From CBDHEY01 sp965262305 (GTDB lineage Bacteria; Pseudomonadota; Gammaproteobacteria; Pseudomonadales; Cellvibrionaceae): 64,000 nucleotides of DNA. Positions 51,512-60,004 of the stretch are shown piece after piece. Numbering within the stretch: the first letter of the stretch is position 1; each line of letters starts with the position of its first letter. Location of the stretch: contig CBDHEY010000004.1 of NCBI GenBank assembly GCA_965262305.1, positions 558,001 through 622,000 of the forward strand. The letters are read 5' to 3'. The notes beneath the pieces are model-generated. The model saw nothing but the letters and a program-made list of their open reading frames with translations. It ran no database searches and was not told the origin of the DNA. A program made the translations under genes and the position numbers.

Positions 51512-51531
51512 GCGGCGCAGAAATGCGCCGT
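51512..51531 (+). terminator. Terminator after first tandem hydrolase
   Basis: Stem CGGCGCA/TGCGCCG with a GAAA tetraloop, 31 bp past the stop, followed by TGCTTTATAATTTTT. A stable hairpin with a T-rich tail: likely intrinsic terminator. Confidence 0.8.
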
Positions 51532-52038
51532 GCTTTATAATTTTTAAACATTTTGTTTTTATGAACCCGGTAATTTATATTTCGATTGAAAATAAGTTTT
51601 TTTCAAAGTTTTACTTCTATCCCTGAATTACTCACAGCCTATCTCGGAAAAAACCTTCCATATAAGAAATTTTGAGTTCGATTTTCATTTTTTCTTAATA
51701 AAAATGAAACGAACTTATATGGCTTAGCTCCTGATCGACGTTTTAAGTCGCTATTAGAAGAAAAAATATGTATTTCATTTGTTGTTATTTTTTGATACCA
51801 AAAGAAGCGTTTCGATACCTTGTGTATCAGAAATAAAAAACTGAATCTAAGTTAATTGGTTTGTTCTTTGTATATTCCGAAATCAAACTTTTTGACGTTG
51901 ATCGAATTAGACAAACTCCTTTTAATGAAAAGAAAACGCCTAAAAATAGCTTTCGGCACCGATTGTCAATGGATAAAAAAGCCGCAAGTATTGTGTTCTT
52001 AAAAATATATAACAAACAATAAGAACAAGGTGAATAAC
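51532..52038. other. AT-rich region upstream of the second tandem GH26-like gene
   Basis: About 500 bp without an intact gene. It contains TGATACC at 51793 and CGATACC at 51813; the latter is part of the dyad GATAC-CTTGT-GTATC (51814-51828). The ribosome site AAGGTGA is at 52027. Presumably the promoter region. Confidence 0.5.
51814..51828. promoter_or_regulatory. Candidate operator GATAC-N5-GTATC
   Basis: A perfect 5-bp dyad with a 5-nt spacer lies 210 bp upstream of the second hydrolase, beside another TGATACC. The same heptamer in reverse (GGTATCA) occurs twice upstream of the first hydrolase. This could be a shared regulator site, but the motif is short and could arise by chance. Confidence 0.25.
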
Positions 52039-54480
52039 ATGCTTACTGTCAACTATGATTGGCGCAAAATTTTATTTATAGCAATTTGTGCCAGTTTCCT
52101 TTTTTCTAGTTCAATGTTCACGCAGGCTCAGTTAGTTGGCCCTTTTATACCTCCAAATGGTCAAAAAATGATGATCATAGGTCAAGATATAACGAGTATC
52201 GATAACTACCGAGCAAATGTTCCGGTCGAGCCAGCCGGTGTGACCACTTACATTGCATTGACGGATTTATCGGGATTAACGAACCAGGTAGATAATGGTG
52301 GCGGGCCAAATAATGCTGGGTACTTGCAACAGAATTACCCTAACAGCATTCACGCTATCGCAGTATATATAAAAGGTGTTCAAGCAAATGCGGCTAATGG
52401 TGCTTTGGATGGCAATATGGACGAGTTGGTTCGGATTTTAAAAAGTTGGCAACGCCCAGTTCTTTTACGATTTGGATACGAAGCTGATGGCCCTTGGAAT
52501 GAAAATGATCCCGGGACCTATGTTCAAGCATTCCGCCGTATGCATAGTCGGGTACAAGCAGCGAATGCCGATAACATTGCAATGGTATGGCAAGTGGCCT
52601 CTTGGTGCGGAGGCACCTATCAAGGCCGTAATTTCACTGATTGGTACCCAGGTGATCAGTTTGTCGACTGGCTAGCGTTTTCCTACTTCACGCCGCAAGA
52701 TTGCAATAACTCGGCAATTAACAACTTTATGAATTTTGCCAATTCTAAAAATAAACCCGTTATGATTGCTGAGGCTGCGCCGCAAAGGTACGACATTGAG
52801 TCTGGAACCTATAACTCTCAGGTTCAACGGCAAGCCCCTGATCAGCAAAAATCCGGGCAACAGATCTGGAATGAATGGTTTGTCAATTTCTTTAACTTTA
52901 TTAATAACAATAACAAAATACGCGCAATTGCCTACATCAACGCTGATTGGGATACTCAATCACTATGGCAACCTCCTTATCCAGAAGGTTATTGGGGAGA
53001 TACGCGTGTAGAAACCAACAATTTCATTGAGAACAATTGGATCAATGAAATTACTAGCAACGATTGGATTCAATCTTCGTCAGATTTGTTTGGTATTTTA
53101 CTAGGCTCGGTATCGGCGCCTCCTCCACCCAGTCCTACTCCAAATCCAGACCCAACTGCGACACCGGTTCCAGGTTCTGACGTCAGAATCGAAGCGGAGA
53201 GCGGAAACTTGTTGGGTAGTGCGTCACTCTATGACGATGCTTCGGCCTCAGGAGGTCAGGGTGTTGCTTTTATCAGCACACAGAATGCTGGGTTTAGTTT
53301 GACAAATGTGCCAGCTTCTAGCTCATTTAGTATTTGGTACGCTTCGCAAAATTCAGGAAAAATCTCGATAAGAATAAACGGCTCAGATGTAGGCGACCTT
53401 GCCTTCTCAACTACCGGTGGTTGGACTGGTAATTATTCCAATGTAACCCTTAACCGATCAGTGCCGGCAGGGGCGTCTGTGGATGTTTTTTATGATAATG
53501 GCGATGCCGCGATCAATGTGGATTTTGTGGAATTTATAACAGCTAGCGGCGTGACCCCTACTCCGGCACCCACACCAACACCTGTAGTTACGAGTCCTCC
53601 AACGAATAACCCGACTCCTACCCCTACGGCACCTCCGAGTAACGGCGACTTGGTTTTGGTTGAGGCGGAATCTGGAACTATCTTAGGCTCGGCTTCTCTC
53701 TTTGATGATGGCGCGGCTTCAGGTGGTCAAGGTGTGGCGTTTATTAGTACCCAAAATGCAGGGTTTCAGTTGAGTAATTTGCCTGCGTCTGCGTCCTTCA
53801 GTATTCGTTATGCATCTGAAGTTTCTGGGCAAATTTCATTGCGAATTAATGGTATTGACGCGGGTAATGTGAGCTTTAATGCGACGGGTGCCTGGGTTGG
53901 CAATTACGCTACTATCGATGTATTTCAAGAAGTGCCAGGAGGCGGTTCAGTGGATGTCTATTTTGACAATGGCGATGCGGCTATGAACGTGGATCACTTG
54001 GAGTTCAGGACTCTCGACTCACAAACTCCACCTCCCACTCCTGTTCCAACTGCGGACCCTATCCCTACCGGTGATCGTTTCTTCATTGTCCACAAACCTA
54101 CTGGCTATAAGCTGTATTCATGCAGCGATGTTAATGGAAGCGCAGTGACCGTGGAGAATAGTTCGAACACCAGTGACTGCGCCAAATGGGTTCGTGAAGC
54201 TAATGGAAGCTTCTTCTTTTTAGAAAGCGCTAATGGCAAGCTTATCCGGCCTAACTCAAGAGACAATGGATCAGCTATTGTGGCACAACCTAACACTTGG
54301 CGTGGCAACTGGACCCAGTGGAGTTACGAAGATCGTGGTGATAATCACGGACATCTAGTTAATCGTGCTACAGGTAAATACATATTTACTGCTGCAAATA
54401 ATGTTGGTGGACAAGTTCAACAACAACCATCATCTTGGCGTGGTGACTATACCCGCTGGCAGTTCCAAGGGACTAATTGA
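52039..54480 (+). CDS. Secreted GH26-like hydrolase with two CBM-like and one lectin-like module
   Basis: An 813-aa enzyme starting at ATG 52039 behind AAGGTGA. Order: signal peptide (about 1-32, ending TQA), catalytic TIM barrel (about 35-345) with Glu148 (LRFGYEADGPWN) and Glu245 (PVMIAEAAPQ), Pro/Thr linker, two CBM-like domains (about 380-500 and 535-655), linker, lectin-like module (about 675-813). It is a paralogue of the preceding gene by tandem duplication, with one extra CBM-like domain. The two catalytic parts share most residues and identical acid/base positions. Extracellular; substrate undecided (GH26-like pattern). Confidence 0.8.
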   Translation: MLTVNYDWRKILFIAICASFLFSSSMFTQAQLVGPFIPPNGQKMMIIGQDITSIDNYRANVPVEPAGVTTYIALTDLSGLTNQVDNGGGPNNAGYLQQNYPNSIHAIAVYIKGVQANAANGALDGNMDELVRILKSWQRPVLLRFGYEADGPWNENDPGTYVQAFRRMHSRVQAANADNIAMVWQVASWCGGTYQGRNFTDWYPGDQFVDWLAFSYFTPQDCNNSAINNFMNFANSKNKPVMIAEAAPQRYDIESGTYNSQVQRQAPDQQKSGQQIWNEWFVNFFNFINNNNKIRAIAYINADWDTQSLWQPPYPEGYWGDTRVETNNFIENNWINEITSNDWIQSSSDLFGILLGSVSAPPPPSPTPNPDPTATPVPGSDVRIEAESGNLLGSASLYDDASASGGQGVAFISTQNAGFSLTNVPASSSFSIWYASQNSGKISIRINGSDVGDLAFSTTGGWTGNYSNVTLNRSVPAGASVDVFYDNGDAAINVDFVEFITASGVTPTPAPTPTPVVTSPPTNNPTPTPTAPPSNGDLVLVEAESGTILGSASLFDDGAASGGQGVAFISTQNAGFQLSNLPASASFSIRYASEVSGQISLRINGIDAGNVSFNATGAWVGNYATIDVFQEVPGGGSVDVYFDNGDAAMNVDHLEFRTLDSQTPPPTPVPTADPIPTGDRFFIVHKPTGYKLYSCSDVNGSAVTVENSSNTSDCAKWVREANGSFFFLESANGKLIRPNSRDNGSAIVAQPNTWRGNWTQWSYEDRGDNHGHLVNRATGKYIFTAANNVGGQVQQQPSSWRGDYTRWQFQGTN

Positions 54481-54861
54481 TAGGGTTTACCTTGCATACC
54501 GTTATTGCTTAAAACTGATATGAGAAGTAAAAGCGCGCCAATGAAATAATATAGGTTATTAAATGCTTTTACTTCTCATTCGCGTTTATATGTTTTAGAC
54601 TTTTCACATAAGTACAATCTGTGGCGTTTAAGATCTTTTAACGTTAGTTTTTATGTTTTGTTAAATCTTTGTTATTTATTCATTAGTTGTTAAATTTGGA
54701 CCTTTATTGTATTTTCCTGGTAAAAAATTGAACAGTTCTGATTTTTGGCGCCTAAGTATTCCATTTTTTATTTCGAAAACGAATTAAGATGAGTGTTTGG
54801 TGCGCTTTGATACATAAATAGATGGATTTTTGGTTATGATGTCAGTCGGATATGGGTTTGA
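54481..54861. other. Intergenic region after the second hydrolase
   Basis: About 380 bp without a gene. Its main feature is a 15-bp perfect inverted repeat (54520-54579). The rest is AT-rich and includes the likely promoter of the cytochrome peroxidase operon. Confidence 0.5.
54520..54579. repeat. 15-bp perfect inverted repeat with 30-nt loop
   Basis: ATGAGAAGTAAAAGC (54520-54534) pairs perfectly with GCTTTTACTTCTCAT (54565-54579). It sits 40 bp after the hydrolase stop. As RNA it would form a long stem with a large loop, perhaps a terminator or 3'-end protecting structure; alternatively a scar of a mobile element. No T-tract follows. Confidence 0.7.
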
Positions 54862-55278
54862 ATGTTGTGTTTAGATATGCGTATCGGATTTATTTTATTA
54901 ATTTTCTTATCATTAGCATTATCAAATATTGCCTATAGCAATGTTCGTCTTGTTAACGCTGCTGGATTAGAGTCTCTCTCTGCTACCGCATATCCTGTTG
55001 GTTATGATTTGATCCCAATGAATAAAATACACACATGGGAGCTAAAGCTCTTTCAAGATGACGCGAATATCGAAGGTGTGAAATTTAATATAAATGGCGG
55101 AATGGATGCACATGGCCATGCTTTACCCACTCATCCAAATGTAAGTGAAGTGGGTGAAGGTATTTACAGAATAAATGGTTTGAAATTTCAAATGCCGGGT
55201 TTGTGGTATTTTGAGCTAAAAGGTAGTCTGGGGGAAAATCCTTTGTACTTAAGGTTTGAATTTGAGGTGATGCCATGA
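54862..55278 (+). CDS. YtkA/FixH-like secreted protein
   Basis: A 138-aa protein with a signal peptide or N-terminal helix (about 7-24). The mature domain is a small beta-sandwich with HTWELKLFQDDANIEGV, a MDAHGHALPTHP motif rich in His, and FQMPGLWYFELKG, the YtkA-like/FixH-like pattern. Such domains are found with cytochrome oxidase and copper or heme assembly. The His-rich stretch could bind metal. Its stop overlaps the cytochrome c peroxidase start, so these are coupled. The start is ATG 54862 or ATG 54877. Confidence 0.78.
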   Translation: MLCLDMRIGFILLIFLSLALSNIAYSNVRLVNAAGLESLSATAYPVGYDLIPMNKIHTWELKLFQDDANIEGVKFNINGGMDAHGHALPTHPNVSEVGEGIYRINGLKFQMPGLWYFELKGSLGENPLYLRFEFEVMP

Positions 55279-56645
55279 GTCATCCATGGAATCCCATTCA
55301 TCGCTGGTCGATCGTTGGCTTTTTTATTTTGATTACTAGCGTACTGTTTGTCGTACTTGATTCTCAGGTACGATTATTCAAAGAAGAAAAACCCATCCAT
55401 TGGTCTGCTGAAGAAATCAACTTGCTTAAAAGCTTAGTATTAGATGGTGAAAACTATTCACTTCCAAATGAATACAGTAACCAGTGGGCTGATGACGAAG
55501 CGGCAGCATTATTTGGACAAAAACTATTTTTTGACGAGCAATTGAGTTTTACCGGTGAGGTTGCTTGTTCGAGCTGCCATCAGCCTGACAAGTATTTTAC
55601 TGACGGACAAAATTTACCAACTTTTAAAAATAAAACCGGCGATAGAAATACGCCCACAGTGGTTGGCGCGGCTGTGAGTCAATGGCAATTTTGGGATGGG
55701 CGAGCTGATAGCCTTTGGTCCCAAGCTTTGGGTCCATTGGAAAACGTAAAAGAACACGGTAACAATCGTTTAAATGTAGCAAAATTTATTCAAGAAAATT
55801 ATATCGAAGCCTATGAGAATATTTTTGGGCAAGTTCCTAATCTAGATGACATTGATCTTCGGCATGCGTCCCCTTTGTCCGTAGATCCAACCCTTAGAAA
55901 AAACTGGGATAATTTAACAGAACGACAAAAGCGTAACGTAAATAGAGTTTTTGTAAATATCGGTAAAGCCATTTCGGCTTATGAAAGAAAGCTATTGCCA
56001 GCGCCAAGCCGATTTGATTATTTTGTTGAATCGCTATCGCAGAGTCATTCTGGGAATCAACACAAATGGCTTTCCCGTGAAGAACAGCGGGGCTTAAAGC
56101 TCTTTATTTCTGAAGATGGTGGTCGCTGTACTCAATGCCACAACGGCCCCTATTTTACCAATTCTGATTTCCAAGCGATTGCTGTCCCACCAATACCATC
56201 CAAGGGTGGAGACTTGGGTAGACTCGATGGTGTGAAAAAATTTGCAAGTACTGAATTCCATTGCTTAAGTGAATACAGCGATGCTGATCCAGAAAAAGGT
56301 GATTGTGATGAATCGATTTATCGGAAGCAAACAGGTATCGAGCTTTCCGGTGCATTTAAAGTTCCGAGCCTGCGAAATGTAAGTAAGACAGCACCTTACA
56401 TGCATGGGGGTCAGCTTAAAAACCTGAAAGAAGTTTTACACTATTATAACCGCGCACCCGTGGAGCTAGGAGCTCATTCGGAGATCATGCCAATGACATT
56501 GCTTCCACGTGAATTGAAAATGATTGAAGCATTTTTAAAATCTTTAGATAGCGAAATAGCGGCTGAACCACAGTGGTTAGAGGCTCCCAAGGCTGCTCGT
56601 CCACTCAGAATTTCCAGTGTGTTTAACAGATTTGGCTTAGATTAA
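55275..56645 (+). CDS. Di-heme cytochrome c peroxidase (MauG/CcpA family)
   Basis: A 456-aa protein with an N-terminal membrane helix (about 13-31) and two c-type heme motifs: CSSCH (Cys98, Cys101, His102) and CTQCH (Cys285, Cys288, His289), as in bacterial cytochrome c peroxidases and MauG. Conserved RNTPTVVGAA, FWDGRADSL and FKVPSLRNVSKTAPYMHGG are family signatures. It acts in the periplasm, reducing H2O2 or oxidising a protein or small substrate. N-terminal anchor suggests it stays membrane-bound. It lies between a YtkA-like protein (4-nt overlap) and a DoxX-like membrane protein 13 bp downstream, an uncommon set that may be one functional unit. Confidence 0.92.
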   Translation: MSHPWNPIHRWSIVGFFILITSVLFVVLDSQVRLFKEEKPIHWSAEEINLLKSLVLDGENYSLPNEYSNQWADDEAAALFGQKLFFDEQLSFTGEVACSSCHQPDKYFTDGQNLPTFKNKTGDRNTPTVVGAAVSQWQFWDGRADSLWSQALGPLENVKEHGNNRLNVAKFIQENYIEAYENIFGQVPNLDDIDLRHASPLSVDPTLRKNWDNLTERQKRNVNRVFVNIGKAISAYERKLLPAPSRFDYFVESLSQSHSGNQHKWLSREEQRGLKLFISEDGGRCTQCHNGPYFTNSDFQAIAVPPIPSKGGDLGRLDGVKKFASTEFHCLSEYSDADPEKGDCDESIYRKQTGIELSGAFKVPSLRNVSKTAPYMHGGQLKNLKEVLHYYNRAPVELGAHSEIMPMTLLPRELKMIEAFLKSLDSEIAAEPQWLEAPKAARPLRISSVFNRFGLD

Positions 56646-56658
56646 TGGATTAATTTAT

Positions 56659-57705
56659 ATGATGAAAAATATTGAAAAATTGAATAAATTCTTAAAGTTA
56701 GCACTCCTTATTTGGGCTTCAATTTATTCTAGCGCTGCTATTTCTCACGTGCGCTGGTTTGCACCGCAAAACCTTGAGCCAATTTCATTTTCTTATGATT
56801 ATGTTTTATTGACGTTGACTACGTTCGTTCTTTGTTGCTTGGTAATCGCAGTTTATATTCAATTTTTTCTTGCGCGATTAAACGTTGTTAATAAGCTCAT
56901 GTTTTCAGCTCCACCTTTTCCGTATAAGTGGCTTTGGTACCTACTGCTAGGGTTAATTAATCTGTTTATGATTATTAATTTATTGTACGGAGAGTTCTTA
57001 GCACCAAATTTAGTATTACCTTTAGAAGCTATTGTATGGGGGGTGATTGTACAGGCGGCCATCGTTATAGTCATGCCGTGGAGTGTTAGTCTTGTGGGCT
57101 TTTTTATCACAATACTTACCGGTTTACTTTTTTCTATGTTCCCGCCAGAGATTGTATTGGATTATGTTTTTGAATTTGCAGGAATTGGCATTGCATTAAT
57201 TTTAGTGGGACCATCACTTAACAAAAATGATCAGCGTATCGCAACCTTTTTAAGACTTGATTCTAATCGCATTCGTCGTGATGGTCTTATAGTATTACGT
57301 CTAGCGCTGGGTGCACAGTTAATTGAGCTTGCAGTACAGAACAAGCTTATGCGACCAGAATCTGCATTATGGTTTATCGAAAATAATAGTTTTTATAATT
57401 TTTTCCCAACCATAGGTCTAAGCCAAGTGAGCAACCTCCACTTTGTATATTTTGTTGGTATTAGTGAGCTTGTTTTAGGGATTTTACTGATTTTTAATGT
57501 CAGCCGCCGTCTAGTTTTAGTTACGACGGCTTTGGCTTTTATAATGACCGGTTTTATTTCAGGCGGCCATGAGCTTACCGGACATATTCCTATCTTTGGC
57601 GTAATTCTTGTTCTACTAGCAGAGCCGGTCGGGAACCGAATAAAAAGTGTATCTTTTTCGGCTCCCGCAAAAAACGCAGGCCCGATGCTTAACCTCAGCC
57701 AGTAA
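56659..57705 (+). CDS. DoxX-like multi-pass membrane protein
   Basis: A 348-aa protein with about eight to nine transmembrane helices. A hydrophilic ISHVRWFAPQNLEP segment follows a signal-like helix, so the N-terminal His/Trp part may face the periplasm. The C-terminal half (GLIVLRLALGAQLIELAVQN to GHIPIFGVILVLLAEP) resembles DoxX-type quinone-linked membrane proteins. Not named with certainty. It is the third gene of the YtkA/peroxidase operon and could pass electrons between quinone and the cytochrome (inference). Converges with the DUF4265 gene. Confidence 0.65.
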   Translation: MMKNIEKLNKFLKLALLIWASIYSSAAISHVRWFAPQNLEPISFSYDYVLLTLTTFVLCCLVIAVYIQFFLARLNVVNKLMFSAPPFPYKWLWYLLLGLINLFMIINLLYGEFLAPNLVLPLEAIVWGVIVQAAIVIVMPWSVSLVGFFITILTGLLFSMFPPEIVLDYVFEFAGIGIALILVGPSLNKNDQRIATFLRLDSNRIRRDGLIVLRLALGAQLIELAVQNKLMRPESALWFIENNSFYNFFPTIGLSQVSNLHFVYFVGISELVLGILLIFNVSRRLVLVTTALAFIMTGFISGGHELTGHIPIFGVILVLLAEPVGNRIKSVSFSAPAKNAGPMLNLSQ

Positions 57706-57716
57706 CTGAATGCTAG

Positions 57717-58199
57717 CTACTGCGGCTTGAGTATTTCCTGCCACCAATTTAGTGGGGTAACACCGTCTTCTGGATTATAGACGTTGCCATATACCCAAAC
57801 GGATCCCTCGTCTTCGTCAACATGGTCGTTTAGTGCAGATTCGATTTGGCCAAATCCACAGCTTACGTGAATACTGAAAACAAGCATACGATCATTCTCG
57901 AAATCAAGTTCGCCACCAAGCTTTTCTAGTTGGGGCGTTAATTCACTCGCTATTGTGGAAATGTCATCCCGCGAGAAGACTCTTATACACAAATTTCCGG
58001 AACGCTTAACAAGCTCGAATTCATTTGTATCTTGTTTAAGTTTAATGGTGTCCCCACTCGCTATTCCCTTTATAAAAGCGGGTGATTTAACAAGTTGGCA
58101 GGTATCATCCTCATTTATGCGGACCTGCAGCCGCTCGATTACTGGGCTGCCATCAGGTCTTGAACCAGCATAAAGTTCAATAACATTTAATGCACTCAT
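57717..58199 (-). CDS. DUF4265 domain-containing protein
   Basis: A 160-aa acidic cytoplasmic protein. The N-terminal half has LVKSPAFIKGIASGDTIKL and GNLCIRVFSRDDI, the DUF4265 pattern (LVxxPxFxxGVAxGD), and the C-terminal half FSIHVSCGFGQIESALND with a WVYGNVYNPED end. Function is unknown; such proteins often lie in polymorphic toxin/immunity loci but no such genes are here. Ends 12 bp from the converging DoxX-like gene. Confidence 0.78.
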   Translation of the reverse strand: MSALNVIELYAGSRPDGSPVIERLQVRINEDDTCQLVKSPAFIKGIASGDTIKLKQDTNEFELVKRSGNLCIRVFSRDDISTIASELTPQLEKLGGELDFENDRMLVFSIHVSCGFGQIESALNDHVDEDEGSVWVYGNVYNPEDGVTPLNWWQEILKPQ

Positions 58200-58309
58200 T
58201 CTCGTCTCGCTGTTAAAATAGTATTTATAACAAATTTTCGCGTGGATAATAAACGAAACCAGCTAGTTGGTTTTAGTTATATTTTTAAACTTTTGAATAG
58301 GAATGATTA

Positions 58310-59593
58310 ATGTTTATTCGTTTGTTTTTTATTGCTTGTCTAATGACAACTATTGCGGCCTGTTCAACAAACCCAGTGACAGGTCAAACGCAATTTTCGC
58401 TTGTTTCTCCAGAACAAGAAGTCCAGATTGGAGAGAAAAACTTTGTACCTTACCAACAGCAACAAGGTGGCAAATACACTGTTGATCCCGAGCTATCGGT
58501 TTACGTGTCAAGTGTTGGACAGAAGCTAGCCGCTGTGAGCCACAGACCAAAACTGCCCTATGAATTTGTTGTGTTAAACAACAATGTTCCGAATGCTTGG
58601 GCATTACCAGGTGGAAAAATAGCGATTAATCGCGGACTTCTCCTCTACATGGAGGATGAGGCACAATTGGCCGCGGTACTGGCTCATGAAATTGTTCATG
58701 CTGCGGCTCGCCATGGCGCCACTCAGCAAACCCAACAGACATTACTTGGCATTGGCGTTGGCTTAACTGGCTTAGCCGCGACGCAAAGTGAATATGGAGG
58801 CCTGTTGGCTATGGGGGCGGGTGTTGGTGCTGGTGCTTGGCAAGCTGGTTATAGCCGGGCTCATGAGGCTGAAGCCGATTTTCATGGAATCGAATACATG
58901 GCAAAGGCAGGTTACGATCCACAAGCCGCGGTCGAGCTGCAAGAGATTTTTGTAAGATTATCTGCAAATAAACAACAGCCAGGGCTACTCGAAGGGCTTT
59001 TTGCGACTCACCCTCCTTCACAACAGCGTGTAAAAAACAATAAAAAGACGGCTACTATGTTTTCCGGGACTATTCGAAACAAAGCCCAGTACAAGCGCGC
59101 GATCGCGCAGATTGTAAAGGATAAAGATGCATACGAAAAAAATGCACAAGCGGTTAAAGTTGCTCAGGGTGGGGATTTGAGCAAGGGGATAAACCTAGCT
59201 CGATCGGCCGTAAATATGCAAAATCAAGAGCCGCTGTTTCATATCACTCTAGCCCAGTTGCTGTATCAGAAGAAGGACTATAGAGGCGCCGAGCAGAGCT
59301 TCTCTAAAGCTTCGACACTCTACCCGGAATACTATGCAGGTAATTTGGGCTTGGGCGTAACTCAGTTTCAACAGAAGAAGTACAGTGTTGCTGAAAAGAG
59401 TTTAAAAAAGAGTCTGGGAATTGTTCCGACCGTGCCAGCGACTTTTTATCTCGGTGAAATTTCGCTCAAGCAAGGGAAAAAGAGCCAAGCTGTTGAGTAT
59501 TACAAATACGCTGCGCAAGCAAACAATGAAATGGGTAAAACGGCTAAGCGAAGACTACAAGAGCTTCAGCCGCAACAGACGCAAATTCAATAA
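58310..59593 (+). CDS. M48-family metalloprotease lipoprotein with TPR repeats
   Basis: A 427-aa protein with a lipobox (TTIAAC, Cys18), so anchored in the envelope. The catalytic part has HEIVHAAARHG (His126 first zinc ligand) and EAEADFHGIEYMAKAGYDP with the third ligand Glu, as in M48B/BepA-like proteases. The C-terminal about 200 residues carry TPR-like helical repeats (FHITLAQLLYQKKDYRGAEQSF and GNLGLGVTQFQQKKYSVAEKSL). BepA-type proteins degrade or help assemble outer-membrane proteins. The TPR region is at the C-terminus, as in BepA. A 14-bp inverted repeat follows its stop. Confidence 0.93.
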   Translation: MFIRLFFIACLMTTIAACSTNPVTGQTQFSLVSPEQEVQIGEKNFVPYQQQQGGKYTVDPELSVYVSSVGQKLAAVSHRPKLPYEFVVLNNNVPNAWALPGGKIAINRGLLLYMEDEAQLAAVLAHEIVHAAARHGATQQTQQTLLGIGVGLTGLAATQSEYGGLLAMGAGVGAGAWQAGYSRAHEAEADFHGIEYMAKAGYDPQAAVELQEIFVRLSANKQQPGLLEGLFATHPPSQQRVKNNKKTATMFSGTIRNKAQYKRAIAQIVKDKDAYEKNAQAVKVAQGGDLSKGINLARSAVNMQNQEPLFHITLAQLLYQKKDYRGAEQSFSKASTLYPEYYAGNLGLGVTQFQQKKYSVAEKSLKKSLGIVPTVPATFYLGEISLKQGKKSQAVEYYKYAAQANNEMGKTAKRRLQELQPQQTQIQ

Positions 59594-59620
59594 TTAGAAA
59601 TTGTATTAGATTGGTAACGA

Positions 59621-59655
59621 ATAACGAAACCACTATAACAAAGTGGTTTCGTTAT
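59621..59655. terminator. 14-bp perfect inverted repeat between convergent genes
   Basis: ATAACGAAACCACT pairs perfectly with AGTGGTTTCGTTAT with a 7-nt loop, 28 bp after the M48 gene and 13 bp before the end of the convergent small lipoprotein gene. Likely a bidirectional terminator, though without long T-tracts. Confidence 0.75.
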
Positions 59656-59667
59656 CACGTTAAGTGT

Positions 59668-59877
59668 TTAGCAAGCAAAGTTACCTTCTTTACGGCGGCG
59701 GGCACATTCTTTGGCAATGTTCTCACAGGCAGTGACTTTTCCTGGCGAAGTGGGGTTTCCAGAAATACAAGCGTCACTTTTAGCGGCGATTTCCGCATTG
59801 CTCAATCCTTTTAAGCCTCCGTCACAAGCAGTAATTGTGAGCGCTAAAAAAACACCAAAAGTCATTTTTAATTTCAT
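59668..59877 (-). CDS. Small Cys-rich lipoprotein
   Basis: A 69-aa product from ATG 59877. A short basic start (MKLK) and hydrophobic stretch lead to lipobox LTITAC (Cys18), so it should be lipidated. The mature peptide is small with four further Cys (DACISGNPTS, VTACENIAKEC and a final NFAC), suggesting two disulfides. No family is recognised. A longer form from a GTG at 59892 is possible but would put extra basic residues before the signal. The gene is convergent with the M48 gene. Confidence 0.72.
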   Translation of the reverse strand: MKLKMTFGVFLALTITACDGGLKGLSNAEIAAKSDACISGNPTSPGKVTACENIAKECARRRKEGNFAC

Positions 59878-60004
59878 TTTTCGTGTTCTCACATCTTGAT
59901 AGATTTATCAAAGGGGACCAATTTTAGTGTAGGTGAAGAATGCTAAAATTGTGAAATTATAATGTGTGAAAACGACCTTATCTTATTGTTTGGGTGTTTT
60001 TTGC

